A program made the position numbers and the translations under genes. DNA of 64,000 nt from Jingyaoa shaoxingensis (GTDB taxonomy: Bacteria; Bacillota; Clostridia; Lachnospirales; Lachnospiraceae). The first letter of the stretch is position 1; each line of letters starts with the position of its first letter. The DNA is taken from contig NZ_JACRSZ010000006.1 of assembly GCF_014385005.1 (NCBI RefSeq), positions 124,001 through 188,000 on the forward strand, read 5' to 3'. The notes under the pieces are model-generated. The model had not been told where the DNA came from. It made no database searches and worked only from the letters and a program-made list of their open reading frames with translations. This document shows positions 52,429 to 62,029 of the stretch, in pieces.

Positions 52429-53353
52429 ATGCTCTCATATATTCTAACCAGTGGAAAATATCCTGATAAACATCTTCCCGGTCTACTTCATTCAGAATCT
52501 CATGCCGGTCTTTCGGATAGAGCTTTATCGTCACGTCTTTCATTCCCAGTCTCTTGAACTGTTCATATACTTTCTTTACGCTCTTTCCTGCATTTCCTAC
52601 CGGGTCATCTTCTCCTGCTACCAGAAAAACCGGAAGATTCTTCGGCATTTTCTTTAGTATCTCTTCTTCGCTCAACATGTGGATGCTGTAAAAGAGATTA
52701 TAGTATCCATTTAAAGTAAAACGATACGTGCAGAGTGGATCTTTCAGGTATGCACTGACATTTTCTTCATTCCGGCTAAGCCATTCTCTGCCCTTTAAGG
52801 AGCCGAATTTGCGGTTGTAGCCGCCAAATGCCATGGCATCTACCAGAAAACTGCGGTAATTCCAGCCTGTAAACAGCGCCATGCATTTACATAACGCCAT
52901 GCCAAATGCAGTCGCAATCCGCGGCTGATGACCGGTTCCCATGATGATTGCTCCGGTCAGGCCTTTTCCATGAAGGCAGAGATACTGACGCACCAGGAAA
53001 GATCCCATACTGTGTCCCAGAATAAAATATGGTACATCCGGGAAGCGTTTCTCTGTCATCAGACGCAGACGGTGAATGTCTCGCAGCACCACTTTATTGC
53101 CTTCTTTTTCTGTAAAATAACCCAGCCAGGAATCATCCTGTACAGACTTTCCGTGTCCCAGATGATCGTTCCCCACTACTGCATAGCCCTGTTTCGCCAA
53201 AAACGCAGCAAATTCATCATAGCGGTTTATGTACTCTACCATTCCATGGGAAATCTGAAGTACAGCCACCGGCTTTTCCTCTGGCTCCCAGCAGATCGCA
53301 TGAATCTGTGTCTTTCCATCGTGGGACGGATAGGTAAATTCGATCTTCTTCAT
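52427..53353 (-). CDS. Alpha/beta hydrolase (monoacylglycerol lipase/lysophospholipase-like)
   Basis: A 308-residue serine hydrolase of the Hydrolase_4 type. The nucleophile elbow is ILGHSMGSFL (GHSMG, about 115-119); LQISHGMVEYINRYDEFA and VVGNDHLGHGKS are the oxyanion and family signatures; VAGEDDPVGN carries the Asp and KDRHEILNEV the catalytic His. Monocistronic; starts 47 bp downstream of ksgA. The acyl substrate is unknown. Confidence 0.9.
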   Translation of the reverse strand: MKKIEFTYPSHDGKTQIHAICWEPEEKPVAVLQISHGMVEYINRYDEFAAFLAKQGYAVVGNDHLGHGKSVQDDSWLGYFTEKEGNKVVLRDIHRLRLMTEKRFPDVPYFILGHSMGSFLVRQYLCLHGKGLTGAIIMGTGHQPRIATAFGMALCKCMALFTGWNYRSFLVDAMAFGGYNRKFGSLKGREWLSRNEENVSAYLKDPLCTYRFTLNGYYNLFYSIHMLSEEEILKKMPKNLPVFLVAGEDDPVGNAGKSVKKVYEQFKRLGMKDVTIKLYPKDRHEILNEVDREDVYQDIFHWLEYMRA

Positions 53354-53390
53354 TGCAACACCTCCATTTTAAAAATACCTCTGCAATTCT

Positions 53391-53418
53391 GCCGATATAC
53401 TCAACTGAGTATATCGGC
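53391..53418. repeat. Perfect 13-bp palindrome over the ksgA stop codon
   Basis: GCCGATATACTCA and TGAGTATATCGGC are exact complements separated by two bases; the ksgA TGA lies in the left arm region. No T-run follows, so it may be an mRNA-end stabiliser rather than a terminator. Confidence 0.6.
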
Positions 53419-54267
53419 TAATTTTGCAAACTGCTGCAGTGTCAACGCTTCCCCCCGGATGCTGGCTGACACGCCTAATGTTTCAATTGCCTGGGCAATC
53501 TGATCCTTGGTATAGTGCAGATCCGGTGCATTATTCAGTCCGTTTGCCAGTGTCTTTCTACGCTGGTTAAAGGATGCCCGGATCAGGCGGAACATCAATT
53601 GTTCATTTTCCGTGGTTACCGGCGGCTTGCTGTAACGGGTCAGGCGAATGACCGTGCTGCCCACCTTCGGTCTTGGCATAAAACAGTTTGGCGGAACATT
53701 GGCTGCAATATATGGCTCACAGTAATACTGCACCGCCAGTGATAAAGCACCGTAATCCTTTGTTCCCGGACCGGCCTGCATACGCATAGCCACTTCCTTC
53801 TGCACCATAACTGTAATACTCTCCACCGGCACATGAGATTCCAGAAGTCCCATAATAATCGGTGTAGTGATATAATATGGAAGATTCGCCACTACTTTTA
53901 CCGGCTTTCCACCATTCTTTTCTTCCACAATTTTACAGATATCCAGCTTCAGAACATCTTCGTTGATCACTTCCACATTATCGTAAGCAGAAAGTGTCTC
54001 ATGAAGGATCGGGATCAGCGTCTTGTCGATCTCCACTGCCAGCACATGCCCTGCTGCCTCTGCCAGATACTGCGTCATAGTTCCGATGCCCGGTCCGATC
54101 TCCAGCACAAAATCATCCTTCGTGATATCTGCTGACGCAATGATCTTATTTAAGACATGGCTGTCAATCAGAAAGTTCTGGCCGAACTTCTTCTGAAAGG
54201 TAAATTCATACTTCTGAATCACCTCTATGGTCTTTTGTGGATTCGATAATTTTTCGTTTAATTCCAT
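53401..54267 (-). CDS. rsmA: 16S rRNA dimethyladenosine transferase
   Basis: A 288-residue SAM methyltransferase (KsgA) that dimethylates two adjacent adenines of helix 45 in 16S rRNA during 30S maturation. KKFGQNFLID (motif X), VLEIGPGIGTMTQYLA (SAM motif I), VANLPYYITTPIIM (motif IV, NLPY) and RASFNQRRKTL near the C-terminus are all present. The ATG at 54267 follows AAAGGAAAATAT and is preferred to the codon at 54282, which lies inside tatD. It is preceded by tatD (11 bp gap). Confidence 0.94.
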   Translation of the reverse strand: MELNEKLSNPQKTIEVIQKYEFTFQKKFGQNFLIDSHVLNKIIASADITKDDFVLEIGPGIGTMTQYLAEAAGHVLAVEIDKTLIPILHETLSAYDNVEVINEDVLKLDICKIVEEKNGGKPVKVVANLPYYITTPIIMGLLESHVPVESITVMVQKEVAMRMQAGPGTKDYGALSLAVQYYCEPYIAANVPPNCFMPRPKVGSTVIRLTRYSKPPVTTENEQLMFRLIRASFNQRRKTLANGLNNAPDLHYTKDQIAQAIETLGVSASIRGEALTLQQFAKLADILS

Positions 54268-54278
54268 ATATTTTCCTT

Positions 54279-55052
54279 TCACAGCTGATACACTCTACAT
54301 GCATTCTCCCAGGTTGCCTGCTCTACTTCTTCCGCAGATAAACCTTTCAGGTCTGCGATTGCCTGTATCACATATGGCAGATTCAGAGAAGAATTCCGCT
54401 TACCGCGGTTCGGCACCGGCGCCAGATACGGGCAGTCCGTCTCTGTTACGATGCGGTCTATCGGTGTATCTGCCACGACTTCTTTTAACACTCTGGCATT
54501 TTTGAACGTTACCACGCCACCGACCCCAATATAATAACCCTGTTTCCTGTATTCTCTTGCCATCTCCACAGACCCGGAATAGCAGTGGATAATTCCTCCG
54601 GCAAATCCCGTTTTTCCGGCATGTTCAGCCTTCATCAAATCAAAGGTGTCCTGCGCCGCTTCACGGCTGTGGATATTTACCGGGAGATTACATTCCAGTG
54701 CCAGATGCAGTTGCTCTGCAAACCACTTTTTCTGGATCTCATGGGACTCTTTATCCCAGTAATAGTCTAACCCTATTTCGCCTACCGCTACTGCCTTTTC
54801 ATGGGACAATAACCCCTTCAGCCACTGCATCTTCTCTTCATTTAACTCACCGACTTCATCCGGGTGCACACCAAGCGCACCGTAGATAAAGTCGTATTTC
54901 CGCATCAGATCATACGTTGCCTGTACACCGCGAAGGCTGGCTCCCACATTCACAATGCGTCCTATGCCTCCGGACTGCATACTTTTCAGAAGCTCGTCGC
55001 GGTCTTCGTCAAATGCCTCATCATCGTAATGGGCATGAGTATCAAATATCAT
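54279..55052 (-). CDS. tatD: TatD-family metal-dependent hydrolase
   Basis: A 257-residue TIM-barrel DNase/hydrolase. MIFDTHAHYDDEAFD gives the HxH metal pair, AVGEIGLDYYW the bridging Glu, PVNIHSREA, GIIHCYSG and VTETDCPYLAP the remaining ligands. It lies between metG (20 bp upstream) and ksgA, the widely conserved metG-tatD-ksgA order. Proposed roles are 3'-5' DNA exonuclease and repair; the natural substrate is uncertain. Confidence 0.93.
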   Translation of the reverse strand: MIFDTHAHYDDEAFDEDRDELLKSMQSGGIGRIVNVGASLRGVQATYDLMRKYDFIYGALGVHPDEVGELNEEKMQWLKGLLSHEKAVAVGEIGLDYYWDKESHEIQKKWFAEQLHLALECNLPVNIHSREAAQDTFDLMKAEHAGKTGFAGGIIHCYSGSVEMAREYRKQGYYIGVGGVVTFKNARVLKEVVADTPIDRIVTETDCPYLAPVPNRGKRNSSLNLPYVIQAIADLKGLSAEEVEQATWENACRVYQL

Positions 55053-55072
55053 GTAATGCTCCTAACTTTGTG

Positions 55073-57037
55073 TTAACAGATCTCTGCACCTGCAGGCATC
55101 TTCTTTTCCGGTACCATCAGTGCCAGTTCTCCGTTCTCGTCTTCTGCACAGAGAATCATACCTTCTGACAGTACACCTGCCAGTTTTGCAGGTTTCAGAT
55201 TCACCAGTACCATAACCTTCTTTCCAACCATCTCTTCTGCACTGTAATGTGCCTTGATGCCGGATACGATCTGTTTTATCTGGCTTCCGATCTTCACTTG
55301 ACTGCAAAGAAGCTTTTTGGACTTCTTCACCGGTTCACAGGCAATGATTTCACCAACCTGGAACTGCATTTTTTCAAAGTCTTCAAAAGTGATCTCAGCT
55401 TTTGGTTCAATATCAATCACTGGTTCTTCTGGCTCTTCCTTTTGTCCGGAAGCTGCCTTCTGAGCTGCCTGGAGTACTTCTACTTTTTCCATAACCTCTT
55501 TCAGATCCAGTCTTGCGAAAAGAATCTCCGGTTTGTCTGTAACTTTATTGCCGCTTTCATAGAGACCAAACTGATTCATCTGCTCCAGGCCTCTCTTCTG
55601 TGCATTCAGCTGTGCCAGAATCTTCTTAGAGGTTCCCGGCATAAAGGATTCCAGAAGTTCTGCACCGATGGCAATGCTCTCTACCAGATTGTACAGAACT
55701 GTGGCCAGACGATCCTGCTTGCTTTCGTCCTTAGCCAGTGCCCATGGCATGGTCTCATCGATGTATTTGTTGCAGCGTTTGAACAGTACAAAAATCTCGC
55801 TGATAGCATCTGCCACACGAAGCTGTTCCATCTTATCCGTTACTTTACCCGGTGCAGCCAGTGCAACTGCCTTCAGTTCTTCATCTACCGGCTCTGTCAC
55901 GCCCTTATCTGCAACGACGCCGCCAAAATATTTGTTAGACATGGAGATGGTTCTGTTTACCAGGTTTCCTAATGTATTAGCCAGATCGGAATTCAGACGT
56001 TCTACCATCAGCTCCCAGGTAATTACACCATCGTTTTCAAATGGCATTTCATGAAGTACGAAGTAACGTACTGCATCCACACCAAAAAAGTCTACCAGAT
56101 CATCTGCATAGATGACATTTCCCTTAGACTTACTCATCTTACCATCACCCTGCAGCAGCCATGGATGTCCAAATACCTGCTTTGGCAGTGGCAGATCCAG
56201 TGACATCAGGAAAATCGGCCAGTAAATCGTATGGAAACGAATAATATCCTTACCGATCAGATGCAGGTCTGCCGGCCAGTCTTTCTTGAACTGCTCGGTG
56301 CTGTTGCCGTCGCAGTCATAACCGATACCGGTGATGTAGTTGGTCAGCGCATCCAGCCATACATAGGTGACATGCTTTGGATCAAAGTCTACCGGAATAC
56401 CCCATTTGAAGGAGGTTCTGGATACACACAGATCCTGCAGACCCGGAAGCAGGAAGTTGTTCATCATCTCATTCTTTCTGGATACCGGCTGAATGAATTC
56501 CGGATGAGTGTTGATATGTTCAATCAGTCTGTCTGCGTATTTGCTCATTTTGAAGAAGTATGCTTCTTCCTTGGCAGGTGTTACTTCACGGCCGCAGTCC
56601 GGACATTTGCCGTCTACCAGCTGAGATTCTGTAAAGAAAGATTCACAAGGTGTACAGTACATTCCTTCATAATATCCCTTGTAGATATCTCCCTTGTCAT
56701 ACATCTTCTTGAAGATCTTCTGAACCTGTTTTTCATGGTCTTCATCTGTGGTACGGATAAACTTATCATAAGAAGTATCCACCAGATCCCAGATTCTCTT
56801 GATCTCTCCTGCTACTTTGTCTACATATTCTTTTGGTGTAATGCCGGCTTCTTCTGCCTTCAGTTCGATCTTCTGGCCATGTTCATCAGTACCTGTCTGT
56901 AAAAACACATCATAGCCCTGTGCTCTCTTATAGCGGGCAATGGCATCTGCCAGAATGATCTCGTATGTGTTACCGATATGTGGTTTGCCTGATGCATAAG
57001 CAATGGCAGTGGTCATATAAAACTTTTTCTTTTCCAT
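55073..57037 (-). CDS. metG: Methionyl-tRNA synthetase
   Basis: A 654-residue class I synthetase. The HIGH-type motif is ASGKPHIGNTYE (about 15-23), the zinc knuckle has YCTPCESFF and GKCPDCGRE (two CxxC pairs), KMSKS is in DGKMSKSKGNVI (about 300), and a C-terminal EMAP/Trbp111-like tRNA-binding domain (about 545-654, EKMQFQVGEII, KPAKLAGVLSEGMILCAED) adds dimerisation and tRNA affinity. Heads the metG-tatD-ksgA unit and is preceded by a T-box leader. Confidence 0.96.
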   Translation of the reverse strand: MEKKKFYMTTAIAYASGKPHIGNTYEIILADAIARYKRAQGYDVFLQTGTDEHGQKIELKAEEAGITPKEYVDKVAGEIKRIWDLVDTSYDKFIRTTDEDHEKQVQKIFKKMYDKGDIYKGYYEGMYCTPCESFFTESQLVDGKCPDCGREVTPAKEEAYFFKMSKYADRLIEHINTHPEFIQPVSRKNEMMNNFLLPGLQDLCVSRTSFKWGIPVDFDPKHVTYVWLDALTNYITGIGYDCDGNSTEQFKKDWPADLHLIGKDIIRFHTIYWPIFLMSLDLPLPKQVFGHPWLLQGDGKMSKSKGNVIYADDLVDFFGVDAVRYFVLHEMPFENDGVITWELMVERLNSDLANTLGNLVNRTISMSNKYFGGVVADKGVTEPVDEELKAVALAAPGKVTDKMEQLRVADAISEIFVLFKRCNKYIDETMPWALAKDESKQDRLATVLYNLVESIAIGAELLESFMPGTSKKILAQLNAQKRGLEQMNQFGLYESGNKVTDKPEILFARLDLKEVMEKVEVLQAAQKAASGQKEEPEEPVIDIEPKAEITFEDFEKMQFQVGEIIACEPVKKSKKLLCSQVKIGSQIKQIVSGIKAHYSAEEMVGKKVMVLVNLKPAKLAGVLSEGMILCAEDENGELALMVPEKKMPAGAEIC

Positions 57038-57057
57038 CTTTATTCTCCTTCCATCAT

Positions 57058-57370
57058 AAAAAAACCCATCTTCTCAAACTGAGAAGACAGGTCTGTACCC
57101 GTGTTACCACTTCACTTTATCCATACCTCGCAGTATGAACCTCTGCGGGTGCGTCTACACCCCTTCGCTATAACAGGCGATCCCGTCGCAGCCTATATGA
57201 TACCTGCATAACTGTCCGTCACTTTTACAGTTACGGCACCGGTAATCCACAGTCGGTGCGCCGCTCCGAAGCCATGTTCCACTTACCGGTGCATATCCCT
57301 CTCAGCCTGCGGGAATTCTCTGTAATGTCCTGTGCAAATGTACTCTCTTCATCTAAGCGTTTTCTTATTA
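57058..57370 (-). promoter_or_regulatory. T-box riboswitch leader of metG
   Basis: The minus-strand core AAGTGGTAACACGGG (about 57098-57112) is the T-box antiterminator with TGGT to pair with tRNA ending ACCA. The competing terminator, CCTGTCTTCTCA with TGAGAAGATGGG (57066-57091), is followed by TTTTTTT. A long stem I region with several ATG triplets that could serve as methionine specifier lies upstream. Induction on methionyl-tRNA starvation is expected. No gene lies in 57038-57465. Confidence 0.87.
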
Positions 57371-57383
57371 CTAAGCTGATATT

Positions 57384-57412
57384 AGGCTAACACAGGAACC
57401 TTTTTCTGTCAA
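57384..57412 (-). promoter_or_regulatory. Promoter of the metG leader
   Basis: Minus strand TTGACA (57412-57407), 17-bp spacer, TAGCCT (57389-57384); the -10 box is weak but the -35 is consensus. Confidence 0.5.
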
Positions 57413-57465
57413 GACTGGGGTTGTTGTATCTGTTAATTCACTTCTCAACTTTTATATTGCAAAAA

Positions 57466-58116
57466 TCATATCACCAACTGCAGTATATCCTCTATATGTT
57501 CTGCAAAATAATCTGCCCCATTCAGTTCCCCTTTCTCACCATATCCATACAGGCATCCTATAAAAGGGCTTTTGCAGGCTCTGGCACATTCCAGATCCTG
57601 TCTCCTGTCTCCGACTACCAGATAAGGGCCACTATATTCCCGGATGATTTCCTGCACAATTTCTGTCTTTGGACGGAATCCGTATGATTCACAGTCATAA
57701 AAACGATCAAACCATCGTTCCATCCCAAATTCCTTCCAGTGTGCCTCACGATATGAAGCTTTACAGTTACTTAAGATCACAAGATGATATCCCCGGTTCT
57801 TCAAAGCTGTCAGCATCTCCTCTGTTCCTGGATACCACACTGCCTTATGTTTCCTGATCTGTCTTACCATCAGGTCTCCTACCATCCTGCTTGCCTGCTC
57901 TTTATAGCTCTGATCCAGCTCCGGCAAAAATGTATTCCACATTTCCTTACTGTTAAGTCCCAGCCAGCCGGCAATTTCCGCCGAGCCTATCTCCCGTTCT
58001 TCTACAGCCTTCTGTTCTGTCAGCCACTGATAGGTTTCACGAAATGCCGGTTCATAGATTCCAAGGGTATGATGGATTGTTCCATCATAATCGAATATGA
58101 TCGTTTTTGTCATCAT
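57466..58116 (-). CDS. HAD-family phosphatase at the end of the rib operon
   Basis: A 216-residue HAD hydrolase with motif I IIFDYDGTIHHT, a helical cap (about 20-95), motif II VILSNCKASY, the motif III Lys in SYGFRPKTEIVQ and motif IV LVVGDRRQDLECARA. It starts 14 bp after ribH, so it is probably expressed with riboflavin genes. The pathway needs a phosphatase for 5-amino-6-(5-phosphoribitylamino)uracil between RibD and RibH, and HAD enzymes do this in other bacteria, so it is a candidate. A pyrophosphatase/PGP-like housekeeping role is equally possible. A second ATG at 58113 is an alternative start. Confidence 0.85.
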   Translation of the reverse strand: MMTKTIIFDYDGTIHHTLGIYEPAFRETYQWLTEQKAVEEREIGSAEIAGWLGLNSKEMWNTFLPELDQSYKEQASRMVGDLMVRQIRKHKAVWYPGTEEMLTALKNRGYHLVILSNCKASYREAHWKEFGMERWFDRFYDCESYGFRPKTEIVQEIIREYSGPYLVVGDRRQDLECARACKSPFIGCLYGYGEKGELNGADYFAEHIEDILQLVI

Positions 58117-58130
58117 TTATTTCCTGTCTT

Positions 58131-58604
58131 TTAGAGCTGCTTCATCAGATTGACCATCTCGATTGCAGATAACGCGCAGTCATAACCTTTATTTCCTGCT
58201 TTGCTTCCTGCACGCGCAATAGCCTGCTCGATATTCTCAGTCGTGATCACTCCGAATAAGACCGGGATTCCTGTTGCAAGTTCAACCTGTGCGATCCCCT
58301 TGGCAGATTCATTGCATACCAGATCATAATGTGAAGTATCTCCACGGATGACAGCTCCCACACAGATAATTGCATCATATTTTCCTGACTGCGCCATTTT
58401 CTGTGCTGTAAGCGGAATCTCAAATGCTCCCGGTACCCATGCTGCAGTAATATTCTCTTCTTCTACTCCATGTCTTACCAGTCCGTCGACTGCCCCTCCC
58501 AATAATTTATTCACAATGATCTCATTGAATCTCGCTGCCACAATACCAACCTTCATTCCCTCCGGTGCTACTACTTTTCCTTCTACTAAATTGATCTGTC
58601 TCAT
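58131..58604 (-). CDS. ribH: 6,7-dimethyl-8-ribityllumazine synthase
   Basis: A 157-residue subunit of the icosahedral lumazine synthase, joining the ribityl-pyrimidine with dihydroxybutanone phosphate. [51 protein letters not shown] (catalytic His in the last part) and [11 protein letters not shown] are diagnostic. Fourth gene of the ribD-ribE-ribBA-ribH operon. Confidence 0.96.
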   Translation of the reverse strand: MRQINLVEGKVVAPEGMKVGIVAARFNEIIVNKLLGGAVDGLVRHGVEEENITAAWVPGAFEIPLTAQKMAQSGKYDAIICVGAVIRGDTSHYDLVCNESAKGIAQVELATGIPVLFGVITTENIEQAIARAGSKAGNKGYDCALSAIEMVNLMKQL

Positions 58605-58633
58605 TTTTTCTTCCTCCTGATATCAGCTGTTTT

Positions 58634-59851
58634 TTATAAATTTATTTCTTTAAAAATATGACCCATCTTTTCCTGCTTCGTCTTCATATACTTCCGGTCA
58701 TACTTTTGTACCGGAATCTCCAGAGGTACTCTTGCATTGATCTTCAGCCCGAATTCACCAAGTCCATAGACTTTATCTGGATTATTTGTCAGTAATCTTA
58801 ATGATTTCACGCCAAGATCTGACAGTATCTGTGCCCCCACCCAGTACTCTCTGAGATCCGGTGCAAATCCTAACTTCACATTAGCCTCCACAGTATCGTA
58901 TCCCTGCTCCTGAAGCGCATATGCTTTGATCTTATTGATCAGTCCGATTCCTCTGCCTTCCTGTCTCATATACAGAATGATTCCTCTGCCTTCTGCTTCT
59001 ACCTGGCGCATCGCTGTCTGCAGCTGCAGGCCGCAGTCACATCTGAGCGATCCGAATGCATCCCCTGTCAGACACTCCGAATGTACCCGGCAAAGCACAT
59101 CCTCACCATCTCCTATATCACCTTTTACCAGTGCCAGATGATGCTCTCCTGTAATGTCATTGATATATCCATACATTTTAAAATCACCGTACTGTGTTGG
59201 GAGGTTTGCAGCTGCTTCCTCCTTTACATGCTTTTCATGTATTCTTATATAATCCTGCAGATCACGGATTGTAATAAATGTAAGGTTATGTTCTTTTGCC
59301 ATTTCCCATAACTGTGATGTACGCATCATAGTGCCATCTTCTTTCATAACTTCACAGCACACACCACATTCTTTCAGCCCAGCCAGTCTCATAAGATCTG
59401 TTGTTGCCTCTGTATGGCCATTCCGCACCAGAACCCCGCCTTTTCTGGATATAAGCGGAAATACATGTCCCGGTCTTCTGAAATCCTCCGGTTTCGACTC
59501 ATCATCCACACACTTCATAATGGTATAGGAGCGCTCTGCTGCTGAGATACCGGTCGTTGTATCTGCGTGATCCACTGCCACGGTAAATGCTGTACTGTGA
59601 TTATCCGTGTTCTCAGCAACCATTGGCGGAAAATTCAATCTCGCTGCAAGTTCCGCACTCATCGGTGTACAGATAAGACCCTTTGCATAGGTCGCCATGA
59701 AATTAATATTTTCCCTGGTCGCAAACTCTGCCGCACATATCAGATCTCCCTCATTTTCTCTGTCCGGATCATCTGTGACCAGAACTATTTTACCTTCCTT
59801 AAGATCCCTAAGTGCCTCTTCAATTGTGTTGTACTGATCGTTTTGTGACAT
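58634..59851 (-). CDS. ribBA: Bifunctional 3,4-dihydroxy-2-butanone-4-phosphate synthase / GTP cyclohydrolase II
   Basis: A 405-residue fusion. The N-terminal DHBP synthase half (1-200) has [38 protein letters not shown] and RRPGHVFPL; the C-terminal GTP cyclohydrolase II half has [21 protein letters not shown] (zinc Cys), [11 protein letters not shown] and LLTNNPDK. Both active sites look intact, so it supplies both precursors of lumazine. The start at 59851 follows CAGGAGGATATAC. Confidence 0.96.
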   Translation of the reverse strand: MSQNDQYNTIEEALRDLKEGKIVLVTDDPDRENEGDLICAAEFATRENINFMATYAKGLICTPMSAELAARLNFPPMVAENTDNHSTAFTVAVDHADTTTGISAAERSYTIMKCVDDESKPEDFRRPGHVFPLISRKGGVLVRNGHTEATTDLMRLAGLKECGVCCEVMKEDGTMMRTSQLWEMAKEHNLTFITIRDLQDYIRIHEKHVKEEAAANLPTQYGDFKMYGYINDITGEHHLALVKGDIGDGEDVLCRVHSECLTGDAFGSLRCDCGLQLQTAMRQVEAEGRGIILYMRQEGRGIGLINKIKAYALQEQGYDTVEANVKLGFAPDLREYWVGAQILSDLGVKSLRLLTNNPDKVYGLGEFGLKINARVPLEIPVQKYDRKYMKTKQEKMGHIFKEINL

Positions 59852-59869
59852 ACTGTATATCCTCCTGTT

Positions 59870-60523
59870 CTAAAACCCGAATTCTTCAAGAAACTCCATC
59901 GTAATTCCGGATTTTTTTTTCTCTTCTTCGTTTTTTCTGATGCCAAGCAGTTTTTCTACGTATTTTCCGATCACATCATTTTCCAGATTAACCAGATCCC
60001 CCTGCACCTTTTCCAAAAGAGTGGTTTCTTCTCCTGTATGTGGAATGACCGACACCTGAAAACCGGCTTCATCAACCCTTGCAACTGTCAGGCTGATCCC
60101 ATCAATGCAGACTGATCCTTTTTCTACGATCAGATGCAAAATCTGTGGTGATGTCTCAATCGATACCCAGATGGCATTTTCTTCCCGAAGCATGGAACGT
60201 ATCACACCAGTCCCATCAATATGACCGCTTACTATGTGCCCTCCGAACCTGCCATCTGCAGCCATTGCCCGTTCCAGGTTTACCTGGCTTCCGGCCTTGC
60301 AGCTGCCAAGACTGCTTCTTCTGATCGTCTCTGCCATCACATCGGCGGTAAATCCGTCCGGCTGCATCGACGTAACTGTCAGACACACGCCATTTACGGC
60401 AATGCTGTCACCGATCCTTGTCCCTTCCAGGACCTTCCTGGCTTTCACTGCCAGGATCCCTGATTCCCCTGTCAGCTGTATATAACGGACTTTTCCTTTC
60501 TCTTCTACGATTCCTGTAAACAT
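59870..60523 (-). CDS. ribE: Riboflavin synthase, alpha subunit type
   Basis: A 217-residue enzyme made of two homologous lumazine-binding barrels: MFTGIVEEKGKV and NGVCLTVTSM in the first, GHIVSGHIDGTG, then DGISLTVARV in the second. It dismutates two lumazines into riboflavin. The C-terminal 20 residues are charged and longer than usual. The gene lies 8 bp after ribD. Confidence 0.95.
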   Translation of the reverse strand: MFTGIVEEKGKVRYIQLTGESGILAVKARKVLEGTRIGDSIAVNGVCLTVTSMQPDGFTADVMAETIRRSSLGSCKAGSQVNLERAMAADGRFGGHIVSGHIDGTGVIRSMLREENAIWVSIETSPQILHLIVEKGSVCIDGISLTVARVDEAGFQVSVIPHTGEETTLLEKVQGDLVNLENDVIGKYVEKLLGIRKNEEEKKKSGITMEFLEEFGF

Positions 60524-60531
60524 GATTCCTC

Positions 60532-61635
60532 CTACTGTTTTTTTCTACACACCTGACATTTTATCCGGATATCCTCACCGATCTGACAGATATCTGTATA
60601 TTTCAGTTCCACTGCTTCAGACGGCAGTTCAACTCCAATGCCTTCTACCGGTGTCTTCCCAGCCACACCGCCAAACAGCTTTGGTGCCACAAAAGCCTGT
60701 ACTTCCTTTACAATTCCAGCTCGCAGTGCACTGTCATTTAACGTACCGCCTCCCTCCAGGAGAATGCTGTCAATGCCTCTGTTTCCAAGATCTGCCATCA
60801 GCTTCTTAAGGTCTATCTGATTCTTTTCATCGGGACAGTAAATGGTTTCAACTCCCATGGTATGTAATATTTTTATTTTCTCTTCTGTATTCTTCTGATC
60901 TGCATAAGCCACGATCGTCCGGTACTTTTCCGCACTTTTTACAATCTGACTGTCCGGCGGGATCCTGAGCTTACTGTCACACACAATCCTGATAGGACTT
61001 TTCCAGCCTTCTACCCGGACGTTTAACATCGGATCATCTGCAAGCACAGTTCCAATGCCTGCCATGATCCCCATGTACTGATGCCTCATATGCTGTACTT
61101 CTTTTCGTGAAGCTTCTCCGCTGATCCATTTTGAGGCCCCTGTTTTCGTTGCGATTTTCCCATCCAGTGTCATGGCATACTTCATCACCACATAAGGAGT
61201 CCTCGTAGTAATATAATGAAAAAACACCGGATTCAGCTGATCACATTCTTCTCTCATAAAATCTTCAACTACTGTTACACCGGCTTCCCTTAACATCTGT
61301 ACACCTTTTCCTGCTACTTTCGGATTCGGATCCCGAGAACCGATCACCACTTTTCTGATCTTCTGTTCAATGATCGCTTCCGTACATGGAGGTGTTTTAC
61401 CATGATGACAGCAAGGCTCCAGCGTAACATAAATCACCGCACCTTCTGCTGATTCTGTAAGAGAAGCAATTGCATTACGTTCCGCGTGAAGTTCTCCATA
61501 CTTTTTATGATAGCCTTCCCCGATGATCTTTCCGTCTTTTACGATCACTGCTCCTACCATTGGATTGGGATTCGTCCAGCCTTCTCCTTTTTGGGCCAGC
61601 TGAATTGCCCGAAGCATATATTCCTGATCCGTCAT
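60532..61635 (-). CDS. ribD: Bifunctional riboflavin deaminase/reductase
   Basis: A 367-residue fusion. The deaminase half has GEGWTNPNPMVGAVIV, the zinc motifs LHAERNAIA and PCCHHGKTPPC; the reductase half (about 147-367) has KYAMTLDGKIAT, VLADDPMLNVR and LLEGGGTLN. The ATG at 61635 (MTDQEYM) follows GAAGGAATAG; the longer ORF to 61701 begins without a site. First gene of the rib operon, downstream of the FMN riboswitch. Confidence 0.95.
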   Translation of the reverse strand: MTDQEYMLRAIQLAQKGEGWTNPNPMVGAVIVKDGKIIGEGYHKKYGELHAERNAIASLTESAEGAVIYVTLEPCCHHGKTPPCTEAIIEQKIRKVVIGSRDPNPKVAGKGVQMLREAGVTVVEDFMREECDQLNPVFFHYITTRTPYVVMKYAMTLDGKIATKTGASKWISGEASRKEVQHMRHQYMGIMAGIGTVLADDPMLNVRVEGWKSPIRIVCDSKLRIPPDSQIVKSAEKYRTIVAYADQKNTEEKIKILHTMGVETIYCPDEKNQIDLKKLMADLGNRGIDSILLEGGGTLNDSALRAGIVKEVQAFVAPKLFGGVAGKTPVEGIGVELPSEAVELKYTDICQIGEDIRIKCQVCRKKQ

Positions 61636-61756
61636 TTCTATTCCTTCTTTCTTATTCCTGTTCTTTACCCGGGCTACGCCGAGGCTTTTAGACCTGTGCA
61701 ATCGGATTCACAGACAAGTGAATGGTACAGTTATTTCGAAAACAATGTAACAGATA

Positions 61757-61784
61757 CAAAAAAACCTGCAGAAATATCTGCAGG
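61757..61784 (-). terminator. Second terminator in the rib leader
   Basis: On the minus strand CCTGCAG and CTGCAGG form a stem with a 6-base loop, followed by TTTTTTT (61764-61758). It lies 120 bp before the ribD start, downstream of a first terminator. Confidence 0.8.
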
Positions 61785-61837
61785 GTGGAATTGATCTGTT
61801 ACATATGATCGATAAATGAATGTCTGATTTTCCAATA

Positions 61838-61872
61838 TAAAAAGCTCTGAAATGGATCACCATCTCAGAGCT
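61838..61872 (-). terminator. First terminator (expression platform) of the FMN riboswitch
   Basis: On the minus strand AGCTCTGAGATGG pairs with CCATTTCAGAGCT, followed by TTTTTATA. It lies 38 bases after the aptamer and is the likely FMN-controlled terminator. Confidence 0.75.
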
Positions 61873-61909
61873 CTGATACTACATTCATGCAAAAAATCAA
61901 CTGTACTAT

Positions 61910-62020
61910 CATCTTCTTCCATCCAGACTGTACTGTCGGCCCCGGAATCTCACCGGATCACGCCTTTCGGCTCGCGGGCTCTACCGCCGGTAGGGAATCT
62001 CACCCTGCCCTGAAGATATC
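61910..62020 (-). promoter_or_regulatory. FMN riboswitch (RFN element)
   Basis: The minus-strand sequence contains the conserved RFN blocks in order: ATCTTCAGGGCAGGGTG, then GATTCCCTACCGGCGGTA, AGCCCGCGAGC, GATCCGGTGAGATTCCGG, GGCCGACAGT and AGTCTGGATGGAAGAAGAT. FMN binding should terminate transcription ahead of ribD. The P1 stem closes with ATCTTC/GAAGAT. Confidence 0.95.
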
Positions 62021-62029
62021 TTTTTGTTT

